In this document: positions 47,098 through 56,629 of the stretch, piece after piece
Numbering within the stretch: position 1 is the first letter of the stretch
Layout of the letters: each line of letters starts with the position of its first letter
DNA from: Marinoscillum furvescens DSM 4134
GTDB lineage: Bacteria > Bacteroidota > Bacteroidia > Cytophagales > Cyclobacteriaceae
Direction of reading: 5' to 3'
NCBI RefSeq assembly: GCF_003386095.1
Contig: NZ_QREG01000016.1
Coordinates: forward strand, 62,001-126,000
DNA length: 64,000 bases
Position numbers and translations under genes: made by a program
Notes under the pieces: generated by a model
What the model was told of the DNA's origin: nothing
The model's database searches: none
What the model saw: only the letters and a program-made list of their open reading frames with translations

Positions 47098-49470
47098 TTA
47101 TTTTGAAATCTTCAATGATTGAGTCATACCATCAAAAAGTAAAACCAATGTGTGGTTGCTTTTTAGATACCAGGGACTAAGGTCTTCCCAAACCAGCTTA
47201 TTAGCTCCTTTCACTCCCTGATGAACGTAATAGTTTACCAGTTCGTCACGGTCATCATATAAGGCAAGGTGTATTTCTCCAGCTTTTGGTATGGTGGCGA
47301 GCACATGTTTTGTACTTCCTCGGACTGGATACTCCAACCCTACTTTTGGAGAAGTCATTTGAAGCATCGATGGTAAACTATTCGTGCTACGATAGTTGAC
47401 TACCAACTCTTCATCAAGCTGTACCATTTTCGTAAGCTTTTGCCAGTCCATTTTCTGTACTCTGGCATACATCTGAGGTCGATAATGGGCCTCAGACAAT
47501 CTGGCATAATTTAGCCAGCATTCTGTAGCTTCACGCATTGTTTCCTGTAGTTGAACCTCCAAAGTAGAAGGTTGATGAGTAGTTGTCATGCGCTCCATCA
47601 GCACGGCTGCCTTTATCTTATATGCATAGTATTTTCCTAGCCAGGCAAAGGCCTTCATATCATTTTTTACTTCAGGAAGATCATAGCCTACACCTTTGAT
47701 CTGGTCAACTCTGGTCAACACCTGATCTCCCCAAAGCATGAGGCTGTCTGCAATTTGTAATGGACCTACACTTCCCGATTTACCTGCCACAAAGTCTTTG
47801 GGGGATAAAATGCCTGTGTGGGGCATAGGGCGCGGTACGCGGAAGAAGGGGGTGAACCGGAAAGTTTCGCGTGAGGCACACATTTCTGGAGCCCAATGCC
47901 TGTCCCCTGTATGAAAAGTAAACCGGTTAACCTGAGGAATGACCTTTGAAGCCGTTTGCCAGACATCCATCAACAACTGTTCATTTTCCACCTGATATCG
48001 GGTTTTCAACAAAGAAGCCAAATGTTTATTCGGAATAGAGTTGTCATACCCCAACCTTCCCCAAAGCATGAATTTATACCAGTGCTTGTCCAGTTCCATA
48101 GTACCTTGTATGGATGGATTTTTATCAGAAAACACTCTCCCAAACACATATCCATCTGCACCCATATGATACCCGGCGGTAATTCCATCGGGGAGATTGG
48201 AGATGAAGGTCCTAACATAATCAGGATCACCCCATCGATACACGAATATGTCATCATTTCGCAAGTTCCACCAACATTTGAGGTTACTGGCTTCAAGTCC
48301 TTTTTTTAGTCCTCCGATGAACGGAGACTCTTGCGGAGACGAGTAGATTCTTGCCTTGACATATTTAAATCCGACATCAAAAGGATCTGGATACTGCGAC
48401 CAGTACTTCATGATCTGATCAAACTTAGAATACCATACACGATGTACAAAATTCACTGTCCGCTCTGGGTGGTCTTTTTTATAGTCAAGAATACCTAACC
48501 CATAAGTCTCCCAAAGCCATCGCTCGCGTTCATCAGCTACATCCTTACCTTCACCCACTTCCATTCGCTCGCCAGCTGTAATGCCTATTCCTTTTACTTG
48601 CGGATAGGTTTCAAGAAACACTCGTATAGCCTCCCTGTAGTAAGCTTTAGTGGCCGAATTATCTATATCATCTGAAAGCCCATACTGGCCATATGTACCG
48701 TTTGTATAGATATTCCAGGTATACAGGTAGATGTTCACCCCTCGGCTTTTCGCATAGTCAAACACCTGATTCCAAAACGCAATTTTCTCATCGATGGTGA
48801 TGGTTTTCACCTTTTTCAGATTGGAAAGCACATTTTCGGTAAGTCCTCCAGCATCTCCCCACTCCCCTACAGGTCCCTGAGGAGTGAGAGTAGTCACGTA
48901 TACATCGTCGAGAGCCAGTTCGGGATAGTTTGGCAATTTTGTCATCACCTGAAAAGGATTGGGAGACCACAGGGAAAGCACATTGTATCGATACCTTGCC
49001 ATGCGATCAAAAAAAGCACGCCAAAAGGTCATATCCCACATATGGAGAATGTTGCGCTGGGCAGCATCTCCTGTATCATCATAGCTGGGTGCACGTGCAT
49101 CTAAAGGAATATTGAACTTCAAGCCTCTGTTATGCAGGTAGGGTGTGCCTTGTTTTCCATTTAAATGCTCTAAATCTTGCTGTGTGTTAATCCATTCGGC
49201 CACTTCCAGGGCCCCATACATTACGCCGAGCTCATCTCCAGATATTTTTACTTGCCCTGCGGTGTAGGTTAGCCTGTAGCTTTGCTCATCTGCTGCTGGC
49301 GAAACCTCGAAATGTACACTTATCTTCTCCTGCTGTGCAGTAAGGGCAGAGGCTATCTCCGCTATCCCAAATTTCACCAGTGGCGAGTCCGTATCACCCG
49401 ACACACTGGGTTGGGCGCTAACTGCACCAAAGATGAGACCTACAAGAATATATGTGACTAACCTCATCAT
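47098..49470 (-). CDS. Alpha-glucuronidase-like glycoside hydrolase, family uncertain
   Basis: 790 residues with a signal peptide ending near VSAQ (residue 19). The first ~115 residues look like the GH20/GH67/GH115 N-terminal domain (VHFEVSPAADEQSYRLTYTAG, GVMYGALEVAEWI). A barrel follows with RGLKFNIPLDARAPSYDD, FWRAFFDRMARYRYNVLSLWSPNP, GITAGERM and YHMGADGYVFGR; these fit GH67/GH115-type alpha-glucuronidase arrangements but the family cannot be fixed by eye. GITAGERM offers a candidate acidic residue. The C-terminus is a beta domain (HLALYDDRDELVNYYV). Its start overlaps the stop of the acetolactate-decarboxylase-like gene by 4 bases (ATGA), so the two are coupled. Confidence 0.75.
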   Translation of the reverse strand: MMRLVTYILVGLIFGAVSAQPSVSGDTDSPLVKFGIAEIASALTAQQEKISVHFEVSPAADEQSYRLTYTAGQVKISGDELGVMYGALEVAEWINTQQDLEHLNGKQGTPYLHNRGLKFNIPLDARAPSYDDTGDAAQRNILHMWDMTFWRAFFDRMARYRYNVLSLWSPNPFQVMTKLPNYPELALDDVYVTTLTPQGPVGEWGDAGGLTENVLSNLKKVKTITIDEKIAFWNQVFDYAKSRGVNIYLYTWNIYTNGTYGQYGLSDDIDNSATKAYYREAIRVFLETYPQVKGIGITAGERMEVGEGKDVADERERWLWETYGLGILDYKKDHPERTVNFVHRVWYSKFDQIMKYWSQYPDPFDVGFKYVKARIYSSPQESPFIGGLKKGLEASNLKCWWNLRNDDIFVYRWGDPDYVRTFISNLPDGITAGYHMGADGYVFGRVFSDKNPSIQGTMELDKHWYKFMLWGRLGYDNSIPNKHLASLLKTRYQVENEQLLMDVWQTASKVIPQVNRFTFHTGDRHWAPEMCASRETFRFTPFFRVPRPMPHTGILSPKDFVAGKSGSVGPLQIADSLMLWGDQVLTRVDQIKGVGYDLPEVKNDMKAFAWLGKYYAYKIKAAVLMERMTTTHQPSTLEVQLQETMREATECWLNYARLSEAHYRPQMYARVQKMDWQKLTKMVQLDEELVVNYRSTNSLPSMLQMTSPKVGLEYPVRGSTKHVLATIPKAGEIHLALYDDRDELVNYYVHQGVKGANKLVWEDLSPWYLKSNHTLVLLFDGMTQSLKISK

Positions 49471-50261
49471 TTCTTTTCGTATTGGAAACGTTTATCAAAA
49501 TCACCTTCGAGATACTCCTTTTGACGAGGCAATTCGAACTCATAAGCATAAAGTTCGTCTACATGTACTTGCAAGCTAGATGCTTTAAAGTCCATAACAT
49601 GGCCAGCAAACTGCTCATCATCAGACACAAAGTGCAGGTGGTATCCAGCCACGTTGATATCTCCGATAAAATCCGGACTAAAAAAACCGACCATGGTTCC
49701 TGAAAAATTTGATCTTTCGAAAATTGGTCGATTTGGGATCAAAACATCCAGGCCCGTATCAAACGGTTTATCCTGTTTGTGCAATCCACCACACTTCATG
49801 TAGTCAAACTCACCGGAAATTTTAAAAGCGTAAAAGATGTTTCGAGAAGGTAAACGAGCATTGATAGCGGCACGCAGTTCGTCATAGTTGCTAGCCTGTA
49901 CCTCAAAGGTGTGGTCAGCTTCAAAAAATGTAGCGTTTACATAGGCAATTTTATCCTTTGGTTGTGCTATAGTCACCTTACCATCCTCCGTAGCACGATA
50001 CAGCTTTCCGTCTAGCATGATCAACTCACCATCCAATCGATCAAAGGAACCAAGTCCGAGATCTCCATTCTGGTATAATCGCTCGGCAGTTAATTCTCCA
50101 TCGAAAATCCGGTTTACAAAAGCATACCATATAGAGTAGTGATAAAACTTATCTTTGGTCACTGCAGTATTGCTCGTAATTTCCTGGTTTGAACAAGGTT
50201 TCTGACAAGCAGCCAACATGGCGCTCAGACAAATCATAAAAGCGAGTTTTTTCATAGCCAT
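49467..50261 (-). CDS. Acetolactate-decarboxylase-like lipoprotein
   Basis: 264 residues with a lipoprotein signal (MLAACQ, Cys19); Met3 is an alternative start. The rest matches the alpha-acetolactate decarboxylase family (PF03306): GDLGLGSFDRLDGELIMLDGK, PSRNIFYAFKISGEF, SGTMVGFFSPDFIGDINVAGYHLHF and DDEQFAGHVMDF. His208, His210 and His221 keep the 2- and 11-residue spacing of the zinc ligands in characterised enzymes. The active-site Arg (Arg145 in the Brevibacillus enzyme) seems to be replaced by Gly158 in MKCGGLHKQDKPF. Family members make acetoin from acetolactate in the cytoplasm or culture fluid, so a lipid-anchored version inside a sulfatase PUL is odd. It is coupled to the glycoside hydrolase gene by a 4-base overlap. 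A new substrate is possible. Confidence 0.82.
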   Translation of the reverse strand: MAMKKLAFMICLSAMLAACQKPCSNQEITSNTAVTKDKFYHYSIWYAFVNRIFDGELTAERLYQNGDLGLGSFDRLDGELIMLDGKLYRATEDGKVTIAQPKDKIAYVNATFFEADHTFEVQASNYDELRAAINARLPSRNIFYAFKISGEFDYMKCGGLHKQDKPFDTGLDVLIPNRPIFERSNFSGTMVGFFSPDFIGDINVAGYHLHFVSDDEQFAGHVMDFKASSLQVHVDELYAYEFELPRQKEYLEGDFDKRFQYEKK

Positions 50262-50332
50262 TTCTTTCTTGTGGTTAGGATTTTAATTTAAGGTTGGGAT
50301 TTAGGCACACCCCCTGCTTCACAGAGTTAAAT

Positions 50333-51739
50333 TCACTTTTCCCCTCTACTCGCCCGGTCTATCCACTCTTGACGCTTTTGCTCTTCCTTTTTCACATTTT
50401 CGGCGTGAGGATCATACCACTTGGCAGGTACGGTATTTTCATTCCAGCTAGCATAAAGCTGCTCCAACTCAGATACCTTCTCAGGCATCTCTTCAACGAG
50501 GTTGTTTTGCTCATAGGGATCTTGCGACAGGTCAAAGAGCAGCCTGGCATCTTTATAGCCGGATTTTACCAACTTAAAATCCCCAGACCTCACAGCATAG
50601 CCCGCTCCGTCAGAGTACCTCCAATACAGGTTTTCATGTGGCGCCCCTCCTTTTTTACCGGTTAGATAGGGTAAAAGGCTCACTCCGTCCAGCTTTTTTG
50701 GCTCCGGGTGCTTCACTTGGGCTGCCGCCAAAATAGTTGGGTAGATATCCAGCGCTGATATAGGATGGTCATACACCTGCCCGGCAGTAATGGCCGCCGG
50801 CCAGCTGATAGCAAATGGCACGCGAATGCCCCCTTCAAACAGCATCCCTTTATGCCCCCTGAAAGGGTGACTGCTGGCACCATTGAGTGCAGCACCATTG
50901 TCGCTATAGAAGAAAATAAGCGTGTTGTCATACTGACCCGTTTCTTTGAGTTTCTGGATCACTTGCCCTATGCCCTCGTCCATAGCGCGTACCATCGCTG
51001 CATATACAGCACGTTGCCCATCTTCTATATGCTCGGTTTGCTTCAAATACTTCCTGGTAGCATGCAATGGCGAGTGTGGTGCATTATATGCCAGGTACAT
51101 AAAAAAAGGATCGTCCTTTTTCGCATAACCGTCAATGTAGTTTACTGCTTCTCTGGAAAAATCATCAGTGAGGTAAGTCAATTCCTCCTGAGGGACCAAC
51201 TGACCGTTTCGCTGCACACCATGAATCGCTCCTTTCTTGCCAGTGTCACCCCAGTAGCTGAGGCCTCCACCGATGAACCCAAACCAGTCATCAAAGCCCT
51301 GACTGATCGGCCAGAACTGAGCTGAGTCACCCAGGTGCCATTTTCCAATGGCGCAAGTCTGGTAGTCGTTTTGCTGCAAAAGCTCCGAAATCAACAACTC
51401 CTCCACAGGAAGGCCGTCATCCACCTGCGCATCATTGTACGGCAGGTTGTTTTCATGCCCAAAGCGCTGCTGATATCTACCTGACAACAGGCCAGCTCTG
51501 CTTGGGCTACAATACGGATGCGAAGCGTATCCCTGCGTAAAAATGACACCATCATGGGCCAGCGCATCCAGATGGGGTGTAGGTATATCCGTACAGCCGT
51601 TGAATCCTACATCGCCCCACCCCTGATCATCGGAAAGTATGATTAATACGTTGGGTTTCCTGCTTTGTGAATAGGCTATCACACTTGAAAACATTATGAG
51701 AAGCAATAATGCACGTTTTATGGTTGATTTTTTATTCAT
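50333..51739 (-). CDS. S1-family sulfatase (CSPSR type)
   Basis: 468 residues with a signal peptide ending near AYSQ (residue 25). Motifs: NVLIILSDDQGWGDVGFNG, formylglycine site C77-S-P-S-R81 in PYCSPSRAGLLSGRYQQRFG, AIGKWHLG, IFFYSDNGAAL and FEGGIRVPFAISWP. It resembles the sulfatase at 38562 in the YQQRFG block and the 'SDNG...GG.RVPF' region, so both are probably in the same branch. It lies 1 base from the next sulfatase and is surely on the same transcript. It ends 71 bases before the acetolactate-decarboxylase-like gene. Confidence 0.94.
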   Translation of the reverse strand: MNKKSTIKRALLLLIMFSSVIAYSQSRKPNVLIILSDDQGWGDVGFNGCTDIPTPHLDALAHDGVIFTQGYASHPYCSPSRAGLLSGRYQQRFGHENNLPYNDAQVDDGLPVEELLISELLQQNDYQTCAIGKWHLGDSAQFWPISQGFDDWFGFIGGGLSYWGDTGKKGAIHGVQRNGQLVPQEELTYLTDDFSREAVNYIDGYAKKDDPFFMYLAYNAPHSPLHATRKYLKQTEHIEDGQRAVYAAMVRAMDEGIGQVIQKLKETGQYDNTLIFFYSDNGAALNGASSHPFRGHKGMLFEGGIRVPFAISWPAAITAGQVYDHPISALDIYPTILAAAQVKHPEPKKLDGVSLLPYLTGKKGGAPHENLYWRYSDGAGYAVRSGDFKLVKSGYKDARLLFDLSQDPYEQNNLVEEMPEKVSELEQLYASWNENTVPAKWYDPHAENVKKEEQKRQEWIDRASRGEK

Positions 51740-51740
51740 T

Positions 51741-53039
51741 TTATCTGAGGTATTTTTCTAATGATGGGCTTAGGGTGAGTTGATCGCCAGTTTGCTGCTG
51801 CCAGGTCTGAAATTGGGATACCAGCGATTCTATTTTTTGCTGAGCAGCTTTACGCTCTATGAGGTTAGTCGTTTCCCAGGGATCACGACCCAAATCGTAC
51901 AACTCCAGGTCGCCAGATTTTGGGTGCCAGATGAGCTTGTCATCTCCAGAAATAATTGCACGCTGGTCATCAAACATGGCCAGGTAGATACTTTTCCTTG
52001 AGTTTTGCCCCGTTTTGATCACCGGTAGCAAGCTCTCAAATACCAGGTATTCTGGCTGACGAATCCCCAGCAGCTCCAGAAGTGTCGGGTAAACATCCTG
52101 TAAGTAAACCCGATCGCCCAATTGTTTGCCCTCAGGAAGTCCTGGAGCCTTGATGACCAGTGGGGCCGTCACACTTGGCTCATACAAGCACACTTTGCCG
52201 GCCACTCCATTTTCACCAAAACTGATCCCATGATCAGACATAAACACGATGATGGTGTTTTCGTAATCACCAGATGCCTTAAGAGCCTTTATGATGTCAC
52301 CTATCCGCTCATCCATGTGGGTCACCATTGCATTGTTTTGTTGCCTTCGTTTTTTCATCGATTGCAAGCTCATCGGCGCATTCGTGTAGTTGTAAGCCAC
52401 ATTTGGATTGAGTGGACCAGGCCTTACACTGGGAGGCAGCGGGATTTCATCTTCAGGATACAGGTCATAGTAATCCTCATTTGTTTGCCGGGGCACGTGC
52501 GGAGCGTTGAATGCCACATAGAGAAAGTATGGGTTTTCCGAATCATAGTTCTCAATAAAGCTTACGGCCTCCTGTCCGGTAATGTCCGTCACATGTCCAT
52601 CTTCTGTATAGTAGCTCTTGAGCTGCCCAGGCTGTACACTTCCCACATTATCAAACAACTGAACCACGGGCTTTCCCCAGGCATGCCATTTTCCGGTCAT
52701 ATAAGTAGCATAGCCATTCTCCTTGAGCACCTCAGGCATTGATCTGGGAGCGTTTTTCTTATTGATTTTTTGGGAGTCCCAAAGGTACTTTCCATAAAAA
52801 AGCATCGTGCGGCTCGGCACACACACTGCCGGGGACCAACACCCCATATTGTATGCTGCAGTAAACGAAACGCCCTCTTTCACTAACTGATCCAGATTAG
52901 GAGTAACCATATTGGGATACCCAAATGCCTGCAATGCCTGATTGCTCTGGTCGTCAGATTCGATGAAGAGAATATTTGGCTGTGCCTGGATCCAATTAAG
53001 AATAAACAAGCAAAATATGACCGTTATACTTCGTTGCAT
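51741..53039 (-). CDS. S1-family sulfatase (CVPSR type)
   Basis: 432 residues with a signal peptide ending near IQAQ (residue 20). Motifs: NILFIESDDQSNQ, formylglycine site C73-V-P-S-R77 in AVCVPSRTMLFYGK, MTGKWHAWG, IVFMSDHGISFGENG. It resembles the sulfatase at 28762 (YNMG-W before the Cys, PHVPRQ...EYY/DLY block, DHG with GK), and the two may be one subfamily. The start overlaps the end of a 43-residue open frame by 16 bases, so translation may be coupled to it. Confidence 0.94.
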   Translation of the reverse strand: MQRSITVIFCLFILNWIQAQPNILFIESDDQSNQALQAFGYPNMVTPNLDQLVKEGVSFTAAYNMGCWSPAVCVPSRTMLFYGKYLWDSQKINKKNAPRSMPEVLKENGYATYMTGKWHAWGKPVVQLFDNVGSVQPGQLKSYYTEDGHVTDITGQEAVSFIENYDSENPYFLYVAFNAPHVPRQTNEDYYDLYPEDEIPLPPSVRPGPLNPNVAYNYTNAPMSLQSMKKRRQQNNAMVTHMDERIGDIIKALKASGDYENTIIVFMSDHGISFGENGVAGKVCLYEPSVTAPLVIKAPGLPEGKQLGDRVYLQDVYPTLLELLGIRQPEYLVFESLLPVIKTGQNSRKSIYLAMFDDQRAIISGDDKLIWHPKSGDLELYDLGRDPWETTNLIERKAAQQKIESLVSQFQTWQQQTGDQLTLSPSLEKYLR

Positions 53040-53155
53040 TTAGCTATTGTTTCTACTCGAATGTTTATTTCTGATTCATCATCACTGTCTAACCCGCCTA
53101 CCATCAGGCAGGCCAGGAAAAAAACCAGTAACGCAAGGGTCAGTAGCTTTCTCAT
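53024..53155 (-). CDS. 43-residue membrane or lipoprotein-like small protein
   Basis: A small open frame fills the gap between two sulfatase genes. It starts 7 bases after the stop of the sulfatase at 53163 and overlaps the start of the next sulfatase by 16 bases. It begins MRKLLTLALLVFFLACLMVGG, a hydrophobic segment with two leading basic residues and a Cys at position 16 (FLAC, not a perfect lipobox). It then runs through the acidic stretch LDSDDESEINIR to the C-terminus. The tight spacing and overlap argue that it is translated. I know no family for it. Chance overlap is also possible. Confidence 0.5.
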   Translation of the reverse strand: MRKLLTLALLVFFLACLMVGGLDSDDESEINIRVETIAKCNEV

Positions 53156-53162
53156 TGTATGA

Positions 53163-54833
53163 TTACTTAGGTTCTATAGCCACGCCACGTTCGGCCTCAC
53201 TGTCTGAGGTATAGCGGAGTACTCTTGGCGCTTCAGAGCCTCGGGCGGCTATTATTGATTGCTTCCACGCAGCTTTCAGGCGATTATACTGTTCAGTGTA
53301 GCGTTGGTCTCCTATCAAGTTGGTTGACTCTTCCGGGTCATCGGCCAGATGATAAAGCTCCTCGTATACTGGCTCTTCTCCCTGAAGCGGCCCTTCTATA
53401 TAGGATCTATAGATAGCAATATCCGGATCGTGCACTTTATACAGCATTGCATTCACAGGAACACCCAGAGCTTTGGCGGTAGCTATTTTCTTGCGAGCCG
53501 AAAAATTGTTGTTTTTGTAGTACCTGATGTATTTCCACTGCAGATCCTGTACTGACTCGCAGCGAGGGTTTCCAAACTGGGTAGACCAAAGGTTTTCGGT
53601 AAATAAATAGTCCCTGACAGCCTTGCTCTGGCCGGTCATTAATGGCACCAGGCTTTTTCCCTGATAGGAATCGGGAATAGGAATGTCTGCCATTTCTAGC
53701 ATAGTGGGTGCCACATCTATAGACTGCACCAGAGCATCTATTTTTCGTCTGCGGCTCGATCTTCTAGCTTTGGGATCATATACAATCATAGGTACATGCG
53801 TGGTAGTTTCATAGCAAAAAGCCTTTCCGCCCAGGCCATGTTGCCCCATAAATAGCCCATGGTCAGAAGTGAAAATGATAACCGTATTTTTATCCAACCC
53901 CTGATCCTTTAAAGTCTGCCGAAGCTGCCCTACCATCCGGTCTATTCCAGTCATGGCCTGTAGCTGACGCGTATAGCGCTCACGTGTATCCTCAGGAGTA
54001 TCTACATAGTCATAACCAGTCTGTCGGTCTGCTACATGGTGAATCTTCGGCGGTAGTTTTGGGGTCACTATATCGGCTTTGGCCACATAGTTGGTAGGTA
54101 GTGGCAGGTCCTGATCACGGTAGAGCGATTTATAGATTTCATCGTCAGTGGGTTTTTGTTTCATAGAGCTGGTGCCCGCACCATGTGGTAAGTTGAAACA
54201 CACTGAAAGCATAAAGGGCTGGTTTTTAGGTCGCTCATTGAGGAATTTTATTGACCCCTCCAGTTTTTGCTCATTGGATAGAAAGTCACTTACACCCTCA
54301 CTAATGATTTCTGCTTGCGTGTCGGATTTGGCCGCACGAAATATCTCATGATGTTGTTTGGGATAAAAACGCAAATGACCATGCCCTGCATACCAGTAGT
54401 CAAAGCTTTTTTCCATCACCCCACTGGTATAGCCTCCCTCACCTACGGGCACGTGGTTTTTACCAATCCAGCCGGTATAGTAACCGTTTCTGCGCATCAC
54501 CATCGGGTAACTATCTTCCCAGGCATTTACGCGCATGCTAGTACCTGAGTTGAAGTTGATACCGTGCTTTCGCTCAAACTCACTAAGTAAGATGCTCGCT
54601 CTGCTGGGTGTGCAAATAGCGCTGGTTACATGGGCATTGGTAAACAATATACCTTCCTCAGCCAGCTTATCCAGGTTTGGAGTTTTTACTATGGGATTGC
54701 CTGTACACCCCATATAGCCATAAGACTGATCATCAGTCAGTATGAAGACAAAATTTGGGTTGGAGGTGTCCTGAGCAAAACTCAATTGTATCAGGCCAAA
54801 GATGATAAAACAACTAAATGCAAAAGATTTCAT
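53163..54833 (-). CDS. S1-family sulfatase (CTPSR type)
   Basis: 556 residues with a signal peptide ending near SFAQ (residue 21). Motifs: NFVFILTDDQSYGYMGCTG, formylglycine site C74-T-P-S-R78 in AICTPSRASILLSEFERKHG, WIGKNHVPVG, IIFTSDHGLFMGQHG and YETTTHVPMIVYDP. 'GKNHV' replaces the common 'GKWH', and the C-terminal ~100 residues are longer than in its neighbours. It is the first of three consecutive sulfatase genes on the minus strand. A terminator for the upstream PKD gene lies 120-152 bases beyond its start, so the sulfatase block probably has its own promoter in 54834-54952; I could not pick a clear one. Confidence 0.94.
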   Translation of the reverse strand: MKSFAFSCFIIFGLIQLSFAQDTSNPNFVFILTDDQSYGYMGCTGNPIVKTPNLDKLAEEGILFTNAHVTSAICTPSRASILLSEFERKHGINFNSGTSMRVNAWEDSYPMVMRRNGYYTGWIGKNHVPVGEGGYTSGVMEKSFDYWYAGHGHLRFYPKQHHEIFRAAKSDTQAEIISEGVSDFLSNEQKLEGSIKFLNERPKNQPFMLSVCFNLPHGAGTSSMKQKPTDDEIYKSLYRDQDLPLPTNYVAKADIVTPKLPPKIHHVADRQTGYDYVDTPEDTRERYTRQLQAMTGIDRMVGQLRQTLKDQGLDKNTVIIFTSDHGLFMGQHGLGGKAFCYETTTHVPMIVYDPKARRSSRRRKIDALVQSIDVAPTMLEMADIPIPDSYQGKSLVPLMTGQSKAVRDYLFTENLWSTQFGNPRCESVQDLQWKYIRYYKNNNFSARKKIATAKALGVPVNAMLYKVHDPDIAIYRSYIEGPLQGEEPVYEELYHLADDPEESTNLIGDQRYTEQYNRLKAAWKQSIIAARGSEAPRVLRYTSDSEAERGVAIEPK

Positions 54834-54952
54834 ATCGATGTTTGAATTACCTCAAACTAATTAAGAATAGTGGAGACTATTGATGGAAACCCATTGCGCA
54901 GATATGGTACTCCTTAAAAAGATATAATAAGGAGGTGTGTTTCACTTCAGCC

Positions 54953-54985
54953 AAAAAAAAACACGCATGCCGAAACATGCGTGTT
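54953..54985 (-). terminator. Terminator after the first PKD lipoprotein gene
   Basis: Arms AACACGCATG (54960-54969) and CATGCGTGTT (54976-54985) form a perfect 10-bp stem with a 6-base loop. Read on the minus strand it runs into at least seven T (54953-54959). It lies 14 bases after the stop at 55000 and separates the transport/binding genes from the sulfatase block. Confidence 0.93.
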
Positions 54986-54999
54986 AAAATCATTCTAGA

Positions 55000-56487
55000 C
55001 TACTGTATTGGCTGCCAGTCAACATAATCTATTTCGAAAGCAGCATCTGAATCTGAGGCTTGTGCTGCTCCAATACGTATCTGAAACTTAAAGGCACGAT
55101 CTACGAGCTCTTCAAGAACTGTAAGTTTGAAGGAGACCTCTACCCATTCATCAGTATCTGCAAAATTTCCATCATCATCCGTATCTGTAAATTCAGAATG
55201 AGACCAGGTTGTCAGGTTTGAAGAGAACTTTCCTCCCAACTTAAAAACCCCAAGAACCTGCTGTGCAGTCTCAGCATCACTTCCCGGTCCTTGTGTAAAT
55301 ACCGCATGATCCTGAATATAGCAACGCATCTCTAATGGACCTCCATCGGCTTCTGAACCACCCAGTGTATTTCTAAATCGAATTTTTAGATTGTAGTCAC
55401 CTGCTGGTATTGAGCTGATTTTATTGGAGCTAATTACTGCTCCTGAGGCCATATCGCCACCTTGAGGAACCTTAACTCTCATGACACTTTCGCCTCCTCC
55501 ATCAGCGGAGATAAACGTTACATTTTCGGCATCAACACCCTGCACAATCGTCCAGCCCGTGCCTGATTCAAAATCCCATTCGGTCCCGGCCTGTCCCAAA
55601 ATTTGATTCGACACCTCCTCCACTACAATTACATCATTCAGCGTTTCCGTGTCCGAATTTCCGTCTTGAGTCCTGGTAGCCACTAGAGTCACATCAAAAA
55701 CTCCGGGAGTGTTATATGTAATTACAGGATTTTCATCGGTAGACGTTGCAGGTGTTCCTCCTTCAAAAGTCCAAACAAAACTATCAGGGCTATTGGCTGA
55801 TGTATTTGTGAAAGTAACGGTCATTCCCTGATTAATGGTCGTTGCACTTGTAGTAAAAGATGCCTCTACAGCCTCTTGCTGAACAGTGATCATTTCTGAT
55901 TTCACTTTAGTATCATTGCCGGAATCAGAAGCCCTGGTGACTTTGAGGGTCACATCATAATTTCCAAATCTATCGTATGTTACGGTAGGATTTCGAATAG
56001 TTGAACTTGCGGGAGTACCACCTTCAAAAGTCCACTCCCAGGTATCTCCTTCCCTTAGACCGATAGATTCATCCGTAAATACAACCTGTCCACCTTCCGG
56101 GATAGTAGTCAAATCTGCACTAAAAGCAGCTTGCACCTCCACGGGTTCAGCAGAAACTTGAATGGTTATTTCTTCACGCTTCTTTTCTCCATTTCTAAAA
56201 GTCACCTCCACTGAAGCTGTAAAACTCCCGGTACTGCCATACTTAACAGTAACAGTTCTATTCGTTGAAGTAGCTGGATTGCCACCTTCGAATGTCCAGA
56301 CTCTGCTTTCTGCTTCCGTAGAAGCGTCTGTAAATGTCACGGATTCTCCAATGGTGATTTCTGTGGCGTTGGCAAAAACGTCTAGCTCACCTGCCAGGAT
56401 CTCGGGCTCATTATCTTCAGTACATCCATAAAAGATAGCCGCCCCACCTAACAGTAGCACTGGTAGAATATGTCTAAATATTTTCAT
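55000..56487 (-). CDS. PKD-repeat lipoprotein, probable surface glycan-binding protein 1
   Basis: 495 residues with a lipoprotein signal (FYGC, Cys22). Three PKD domains follow (~33-112, ~118-205, ~206-292), each with a WTFEGG(N/T)PA(T/S)S motif. The C-terminal ~200 residues (WDFESGTGWTIVQG, DYNLKIRFRNT, EIDYVDWQP) form a jelly-roll that looks like a CBM. Lipoproteins of this design in SusC/SusD loci act as surface glycan-binding proteins. It shares its PKD stalk with the next gene upstream (56680) but has a different binding domain. An Asp-rich segment TDTDDDGNFADTDE lies near the C-terminus and may bind calcium. Terminators lie on both sides. Confidence 0.82.
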   Translation of the reverse strand: MKIFRHILPVLLLGGAAIFYGCTEDNEPEILAGELDVFANATEITIGESVTFTDASTEAESRVWTFEGGNPATSTNRTVTVKYGSTGSFTASVEVTFRNGEKKREEITIQVSAEPVEVQAAFSADLTTIPEGGQVVFTDESIGLREGDTWEWTFEGGTPASSTIRNPTVTYDRFGNYDVTLKVTRASDSGNDTKVKSEMITVQQEAVEASFTTSATTINQGMTVTFTNTSANSPDSFVWTFEGGTPATSTDENPVITYNTPGVFDVTLVATRTQDGNSDTETLNDVIVVEEVSNQILGQAGTEWDFESGTGWTIVQGVDAENVTFISADGGGESVMRVKVPQGGDMASGAVISSNKISSIPAGDYNLKIRFRNTLGGSEADGGPLEMRCYIQDHAVFTQGPGSDAETAQQVLGVFKLGGKFSSNLTTWSHSEFTDTDDDGNFADTDEWVEVSFKLTVLEELVDRAFKFQIRIGAAQASDSDAAFEIDYVDWQPIQ

Positions 56488-56629
56488 GTGTATAAGTTTA
56501 TTTCAACGGTCACATGGAATTCGCGATAAACTTTATTCATCCTTCGGTTGGTATAAATTAGGATGCCTAAAGTTTATGCTCATTTCATGATTTCTTTTTT
56601 AAAGGTCCAATTCGATTAATGATTTCACC

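Noticed and set aside
49480-49500. GGAAACGTTT sequence resembling the LacI-type operator
   Set aside because: Only half of the palindrome matches and it lies inside the end of a coding region, so it is probably chance.
52122-52742. 206-residue open frame on the plus strand opposite a sulfatase
   Set aside because: Antisense shadow of the sulfatase at 51741-53039, without family motifs.
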